Shown here: positions 22,912 through 25,594 of the stretch, one piece after another
Layout of the letters: each line of letters opens with the position of its first letter
Numbering within the stretch: position 1 is the stretch's first letter
IMG/VR virus record: IMGVR_UViG_3300007346_000199
Location: 1-25,594 of that record
DNA: 25,594 nucleotides
Source of the DNA: a virus
Reading direction: 5' to 3' (one strand)
The notes under the pieces: generated by a model
Told to the model about the DNA's origin: nothing
What the model saw: only the letters and a program-made list of their open reading frames with translations
Database searches by the model: none
Translations under genes and position numbers: made by a program

Positions 22912-22994
22912 TGGAACGCGAGCCGATCCAGCCATTTAGCACCGTATTCGGCACCGTGTTTGGATCGGTGTTCCGTCCAGTAACCTTGAAATAA
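22911..22994 (+). CDS. 27-aa mini-ORF with VFG repeats
   Basis: A coupled mini-ORF (TAATG) encoding MEREPIQPFSTVFGTVFGSV plus FRPVTLK. The middle repeats a TVFG / TVFG / SVF unit, matched by an imperfect 12-base DNA repeat. It ends 10 bases before the next gene, whose Shine-Dalgarno AAGGAGG overlaps its stop region. I do not recognise it. Coupling and spacing are in favour; length is against. Confidence 0.4.
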   Translation: MEREPIQPFSTVFGTVFGSVFRPVTLK

Positions 22995-23004
22995 GGAGGC
23001 AATC

Positions 23005-23298
23005 ATGCCCAAAACTTCAGTTTCAGCAGGCGCAGCAGATACTTGGTCAGACGCGATCCAAGTTGTTGGCAGCTTCAACCTTTCCATCAGCGGCACATTC
23101 TCAGCCACTGTGACCGTCCAGCGTTCCGAAGATGGCACAACCTGGCACGATGTGGACACGTTCACAGCACCGTCCGAAGATGTGGGCTATGACCCGATCC
23201 TGAACTATTACCGCGTTGGCATTGATACAGGCAACTACACGTCAGGCACCGCTGTCGCATACATCAATGGCTACAACGTCTGGCCACCACGCGTTTAA
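23005..23298 (+). CDS. Small beta-rich phage protein, 97 aa
   Basis: A protein with the sequence SVSAGAADTWSDAIQVVGSF, NLSISGTFSATVTVQRSEDG, TTWHDVDTFTAPSEDVGYD, ending YINGYNVWPPRV. The pattern (a strand, an S-I-S-G-T-F-S-A-T-V-x-V-Q-R-S-x-D-G-x-x-W core, a Y-R-V-G strand) is a small beta-sandwich I know from tail or head-surface proteins of several podoviruses and siphoviruses. Strong AAGGAGG Shine-Dalgarno. It is the last clearly structural gene before the membrane-protein cassette. No catalytic motif. Confidence 0.75.
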   Translation: MPKTSVSAGAADTWSDAIQVVGSFNLSISGTFSATVTVQRSEDGTTWHDVDTFTAPSEDVGYDPILNYYRVGIDTGNYTSGTAVAYINGYNVWPPRV

Positions 23299-23314
23299 TT
23301 TTATAGGGATTGCA

Positions 23315-23548
23315 ATGGAAATGACAATCCTCTGGAATGTCGGATTGACAGCCGCGCTGGGCCTTATTGGTTGGCTTGCGCGGCTTGTCTGGTCTGAGCA
23401 GCAACGCTTGCAAATCCTGCTCAACAGAACCCGCGAAGAGATAGCTAAAGAATACGTCACTAAGTCTGACAGTTCTGAAGTTCTCTCGCAAATTATAAAT
23501 AAGTTTGACCGCCTAGAGGAAAAGATAGATCGCTTAATGGAGAGGTAA
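23315..23548 (+). CDS. Small membrane protein with coiled coil, 77 aa
   Basis: One N-terminal membrane segment (residues 4-25, TILWNVGLTAALGLIGWLA) followed by a charged helical coiled coil (EEIAKEYVTKSDSSEVLSQI, INKFDRLEEKIDRLMER). ATG 23315 is chosen with AGGGATTGCA upstream; the longer open frame to 23216 would overlap the preceding gene. This topology is typical of phage lysis-region accessory or spanin-like proteins, but a second coiled-coil membrane protein lies at 24963. Its stop is immediately followed by the next start. Confidence 0.7.
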   Translation: MEMTILWNVGLTAALGLIGWLARLVWSEQQRLQILLNRTREEIAKEYVTKSDSSEVLSQIINKFDRLEEKIDRLMER

Positions 23549-24022
23549 ATGATAGACCCCATTACCGCGGTCGGTCTCGCCACCTCTGCTTTTAATATTT
23601 TAAAGCAGGGCCTTAGCGCGGGAAAGGACATCCAAGAAATGTCTGGCACTCTAGCAAAGTGGGGTGCCGCGTTTTCTGATTTCCAGTACGCCGAACATCA
23701 AGCCAAAAACCCTCCTTGGTATAATTTTAAAGGCTCTGATGCTGAAAGCGCGATTGAAATATTTGCGCAGCGCAAGAAGATGGAGGCCATGCGCAAGGAG
23801 ATCAAGGAATATATTTCGTGGAATTACGGTCCTTCTGCTTGGGATGAGGTTCTTCAGATCGAGGGAGAAATGCGCAAACAGCGCAAGCAAGACCTTTACC
23901 GTAAAGAGGAGTTCAAACGTGCGGTTATTGAGTGGACTCTAGGCATACTTATTGCCACTTCTGCTGCCGCTGCTGTAACTTTCATACTTTATCATTGGGG
24001 TAGATATCAGGGGCGTTGGTAA
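23549..24022 (+). CDS. Membrane-anchored phage protein of unknown function, 157 aa
   Basis: The N-terminal region is mostly helical and soluble (MIDPITAVGLATSAFNILKQ, LSAGKDIQEMSGTLAKWGAA), followed by AIEIFAQRKKMEAMRKEIKE and YISWNYGPSAWDEVLQIEGE, then a basic stretch and one C-terminal membrane segment (127-149, LGILIATSAAAAVTFILYHW). I recall similar sequences in marine phage genomes, without a known role. The start follows GAGAGGTAA and directly abuts the previous stop. The topology (soluble head, C-terminal anchor) suggests a cytoplasmic domain tethered to the inner membrane within the lysis cassette. Confidence 0.7.
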   Translation: MIDPITAVGLATSAFNILKQGLSAGKDIQEMSGTLAKWGAAFSDFQYAEHQAKNPPWYNFKGSDAESAIEIFAQRKKMEAMRKEIKEYISWNYGPSAWDEVLQIEGEMRKQRKQDLYRKEEFKRAVIEWTLGILIATSAAAAVTFILYHWGRYQGRW

Positions 24023-24186
24023 TGTGGTTCTTAGTCTGGTTCATGTTTACAAATAACAAGCTAGAGCACTATCAGCTTGCTCAGTTGCCGACAGAGATGG
24101 AGTGCAACGAGGCGCTTGAAGACGCCAAGGTTCTAATAACTAACAGCACAACGGTAGTATATTGTTTTGAGGTTATACCAGAATAA
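24022..24186 (+). CDS. Small hydrophobic-start protein, 54 aa
   Basis: A coupled ORF (TAATG) encoding MWFLVWFMFTNNKLEHYQLA and then PTEMECNEALEDAKVLITNS and VVYCFEVIPE. It has a short hydrophobic N-terminus (residues 1-9) and two cysteines (C28 and C48) that could form a disulphide if the protein is exported. The pattern suggests a small secreted or membrane-attached protein. I do not recognise a named family. Its place in the membrane-protein run before the holin-like gene suggests a lysis-related or envelope role. Confidence 0.6.
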   Translation: MWFLVWFMFTNNKLEHYQLAQLPTEMECNEALEDAKVLITNSTTVVYCFEVIPE

Positions 24187-24292
24187 GAAGGGTGATTACG
24201 TTGTGTATGACAAAAACGGAAAAGTTGTTATAATAACCCACCACAAAAGCCATGCACTTGAGTATGCAAGGAGTATAGAAGATGCCGAATGA
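24167..24292 (+). CDS. Small hypothetical protein, about 41 aa (start uncertain)
   Basis: The frame is open from 24158 to the TGA at 24290-24292. Its product contains a convincing beta-hairpin, KKGDYVVYDKNGKVVIITHH, then a helix KSHALEYARSIEDAE. The best-supported RBS (AAGAAGGG) points to GTG 24203, giving 29 aa, but that would cut off the first strand of the hairpin. TTG 24167 keeps it and is preferred for that reason. It overlaps the preceding ORF by 20 bases and the next by 11. A candidate promoter lies inside it. Confidence 0.4.
   Translation: MRLYQNKKGDYVVYDKNGKVVIITHHKSHALEYARSIEDAE
24207..24234 (+). promoter_or_regulatory. Candidate promoter before EF-hand/holin genes
   Basis: ATGACA (24207-24212), a 16-base spacer, and a perfect TATAAT (24229-24234) preceded by TG plus one base (extended -10). 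The start point would be near 24241, about 40 bases before ATG 24282. It overlaps a small possible coding sequence, so it could be chance. A separate lysis promoter here would make sense. Confidence 0.35.
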
Positions 24293-24611
24293 GTATGATC
24301 TGAACGGGAACGGAAAGATTGATCCAGTTGAGCATGAAATCATGCTAGAAGATCGTCGTCGCCGAATGGAAGACGCAGACGCCAAGAGAGACGCACAGAG
24401 GCGCATGACGTGGTTTGCGTTGTCTGGTATGATCCTTTACCCTTTGGTCATCCTAGTGGCTTCTGTGGTGGGTTTAGACACCGCTGCAAAACTGATGGCT
24501 GAAATCGCAGCTGTGTATGTAATTGGCGCTTCAGGCATTGCTGCAGCGTATTTTGGTTTTAACGCAATGGAGAGTAAAAATGCTTCAAGCTCTGATCGGT
24601 CCAGTAGCTAA
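24282..24611 (+). CDS. EF-hand-type membrane protein in lysis region, 109 aa
   Basis: The N-terminus contains a complete EF-hand-like loop, DLNGNGKIDPVE at residues 6-17, with ligand positions D6, N8, N10, K12 (backbone), D14 and E17, the calcium-binding pattern also used in dockerin-type loops. It continues into a charged helix (MLEDRRRRMEDADAKRDAQR) and two membrane helices (44-64, WFALSGMILYPLVILVASVV, and 72-93). A Ser-rich tail follows. AAGGAG lies 7 bases before the ATG. Topology resembles small holins or pinholins with an added Ca-binding head. Whether it binds calcium is untested. It overlaps the following holin-like gene by 32 bases. Confidence 0.75.
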   Translation: MPNEYDLNGNGKIDPVEHEIMLEDRRRRMEDADAKRDAQRRMTWFALSGMILYPLVILVASVVGLDTAAKLMAEIAAVYVIGASGIAAAYFGFNAMESKNASSSDRSSS

Positions 24612-24963
24612 CCTTGCGGGGTCTTGGCTTCAAGGCAAAGCTGACAAGAACGCTGCCGCTGCCGAGTTAAAGTTAACCGAGGCTAAAGCCAAGGCACAGA
24701 TACTTCTTTCTGAAAAGACTAGCGTTGCTGATTGGGAGCGCATTATGGCCGAGGGCGCCAAGTCCTCATGGAAAGACGAGTGGTTCGTAATTGTGCTGTC
24801 AATCCCGTTGATTTTAGCTTTCATCCCCGGTGCAGAAGGCTGGGTAGATCGTGGGTTTGAACAGCTTTCCAAAGCGCCGGACTGGTATTTTTATTCGTTA
24901 GGTATCGCGATAAGCGCCAGCTTCGGTGTGCGGGGTGCGCAGGCTTTGTTTAAGAGGAAGTGA
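24580..24963 (+). CDS. Holin-like membrane protein, 127 aa
   Basis: A helical, Ala/Lys-rich cytoplasmic N-terminus (residues 1-60, KADKNAAAAELKLTEAKAKA) is followed by DEWFVIVLSIPLILAFIPG (67-84) and a second membrane helix (103-120, WYFYSLGIAISASFGVRGA) with a basic tail (LFKRK). Two membrane segments, small size, a basic C-terminus and adjacency to an endolysin match phage holins, and this DEWFVIVL-type sequence is often labelled a holin in marine phages. ATG 24580 is chosen; the longer open frame from 24523 lies inside the preceding gene. Its stop overlaps the next gene (TGATG). Confidence 0.75.
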   Translation: MLQALIGPVANLAGSWLQGKADKNAAAAELKLTEAKAKAQILLSEKTSVADWERIMAEGAKSSWKDEWFVIVLSIPLILAFIPGAEGWVDRGFEQLSKAPDWYFYSLGIAISASFGVRGAQALFKRK

Positions 24964-25328
24964 TGGAAAACCTCAAGTTACCTGTGGCCCTTGTGGCAGC
25001 TATGGCCGTGCAGCTAGCGGCGGGTGTTTGGTGGGTCAGCCAGCAGGCGGCTACCATTGCCAGTCTTGAGGAGACTGTAGGTCAGATCGGTTCCAAGATG
25101 GCGATTGAAGACAACGTGAACCTGAAGCGGGACGTTCAGGACAACGCCATGGAATTGAAATATGCTTTCGATGAGATTGAAGAAATTTGGGATGAGTTGG
25201 CTAACTTAGCTAATTCGATTGGTCAGGTGACGCAGTTGCAGAAACGAGTGGCTCTGATCGAAAACGATTTGAAATACATTAACCGTGACCACAATGGGAT
25301 CATGGACATGAAAGGCGGAATGGAATGA
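24963..25328 (+). CDS. Spanin-like coiled-coil membrane protein, 121 aa
   Basis: One N-terminal membrane segment (7-25, PVALVAAMAVQLAAGVWWV) and then a long coiled-coil periplasmic region (ATIASLEETVGQIGSKMAIE, LKYAFDEIEEIWDELANLAN, LQKRVALIENDLKYINRDHN). This is the topology of an inner-membrane spanin (Rz-like), though no Rz sequence signature is visible and no o-spanin lipoprotein lipobox was found nearby. It is flanked by the holin-like gene and the endolysin gene and overlaps both (TGATG, ATGA). Spanin function is inferred from topology and position. Confidence 0.6.
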   Translation: MENLKLPVALVAAMAVQLAAGVWWVSQQAATIASLEETVGQIGSKMAIEDNVNLKRDVQDNAMELKYAFDEIEEIWDELANLANSIGQVTQLQKRVALIENDLKYINRDHNGIMDMKGGME

Positions 25329-25594
25329 CTTTTAAACTATCACAACGCAGCCTTGACCGGATGGAAGGCGTAGACGAGCGGTTAGTAGCCGTCGCAAAAG
25401 CAGCTATCGGGCACACAAAAACCGACTTTGGTGTAATTTGTGGACTAAGAACCATCGGAGAGCAGCGTGAACTTGTCAAAAAGGGCGCATCGAAAACGAT
25501 GAAGTCCAAACACATTGAGGGCCGCGCTCTTGACCTTTTAGCCTATGTTGGCTCGCGTGGATCGTGGGAATTGAATTTGTACGATGACCTTGCG
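25325..25594 (+). CDS. Peptidase M15 endolysin (3' truncated by window end)
   Basis: Ninety codons of an M15-type peptidase, the zinc D,D-carboxypeptidase / L-alanyl-D-glutamate peptidase fold used by phage T5-like endolysins. Visible motifs: LVAVAKAAIGHTKTDFGVI, CGLRTIGEQRELVKKGASKT with R42, and the zinc motif SKHIEGRALDLLAYV with H63 and D70. The third ligand (a C-terminal His) and the catalytic Glu lie past the window end. There is no signal peptide, as expected for a holin-dependent endolysin. The start overlaps the preceding stop (ATGA). This is the likely main lysis enzyme, distinct from the SleB-type hydrolase at 1457-1909. Confidence 0.85.
   Translation, partial: MTFKLSQRSLDRMEGVDERLVAVAKAAIGHTKTDFGVICGLRTIGEQRELVKKGASKTMKSKHIEGRALDLLAYVGSRGSWELNLYDDLA

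Noticed and set aside
23719-23724. TATAAT inside the 157-aa membrane protein gene
   Set aside because: Within coding sequence and without a -35 element; not a promoter candidate.
1-25594. Search for integrase, recombinase, tRNA genes, CRISPR arrays or insertion sequences
   Set aside because: None recognised; the lifestyle cannot be judged from this window because such genes could lie outside it.

Overview
This window is the late (virion assembly and lysis) arm of a tailed-phage genome. All genes I accept lie on the + strand in one tightly packed array with stop/start overlaps such as ATGA, TAATG and TGATG. There is no integrase, transposase, tRNA, rRNA or CRISPR array, and no gene-free stretch longer than about 300 bases. 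The head and tail genes match Salmonella phage P22 in order and size: small and large terminase, portal (691 aa), scaffold (303 aa), coat (422 aa), gp4-like (161 aa), gp10-like (466 aa), three ejection proteins (230, 466 and 750 aa) and a tailspike (677 aa) with a P22-type head-binding domain. This is therefore a short-tailed, P22-like podovirus. The host is probably an alphaproteobacterium, possibly marine. That is a weak inference from the SleB-type hydrolase, a GcrA-like C-terminal HTH in one protein, and the overall style of the small genes.

Layout. Bases 1-2390 hold the end of the early/replication side: small unknown genes separated by repeated UNCG-loop hairpins, a single-stranded DNA-binding protein, a SleB-type cell-wall hydrolase, a small HTH protein, and a leader with a candidate extended -10 promoter. 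Bases 2388-6537 hold the terminase genes, split by an unusual 842-codon gene. Its 3' end appears to encode a second protein in another frame. Bases 6538-10894 hold a clear sigma70-type promoter, then portal, scaffold and coat. Bases 10903-15412 hold a strong hairpin after the coat gene, the head-completion genes, a candidate needle or fibre protein, two tandem paralogous beta-proteins and a cysteine-rich protein. Bases 15425-20308 hold a cupin-like protein and three ejection proteins. Bases 20367-23298 hold the tailspike and accessory beta-proteins, including a 28-aa apparent tailspike relic. Bases 23315-25594 hold small membrane proteins, an EF-hand-type membrane protein, a holin-like protein, a spanin-like coiled-coil protein and a peptidase M15 endolysin that runs off the window.

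How the genes work together. Terminase packages DNA through the portal into a shell built by scaffold and coat. The gp4-like and gp10-like proteins and a needle candidate close the vertex. The ejection proteins leave the virion with the DNA, the tailspike binds and probably cuts surface polysaccharide, and the last cassette lyses the cell. The least expected points are the large GNAT-like/polyvalent-type gene between the terminase subunits with its overprinted reading frame, two different muralytic enzymes at opposite ends of the window, the repeated hairpin cassettes, and an EF-hand membrane protein in the lysis region.
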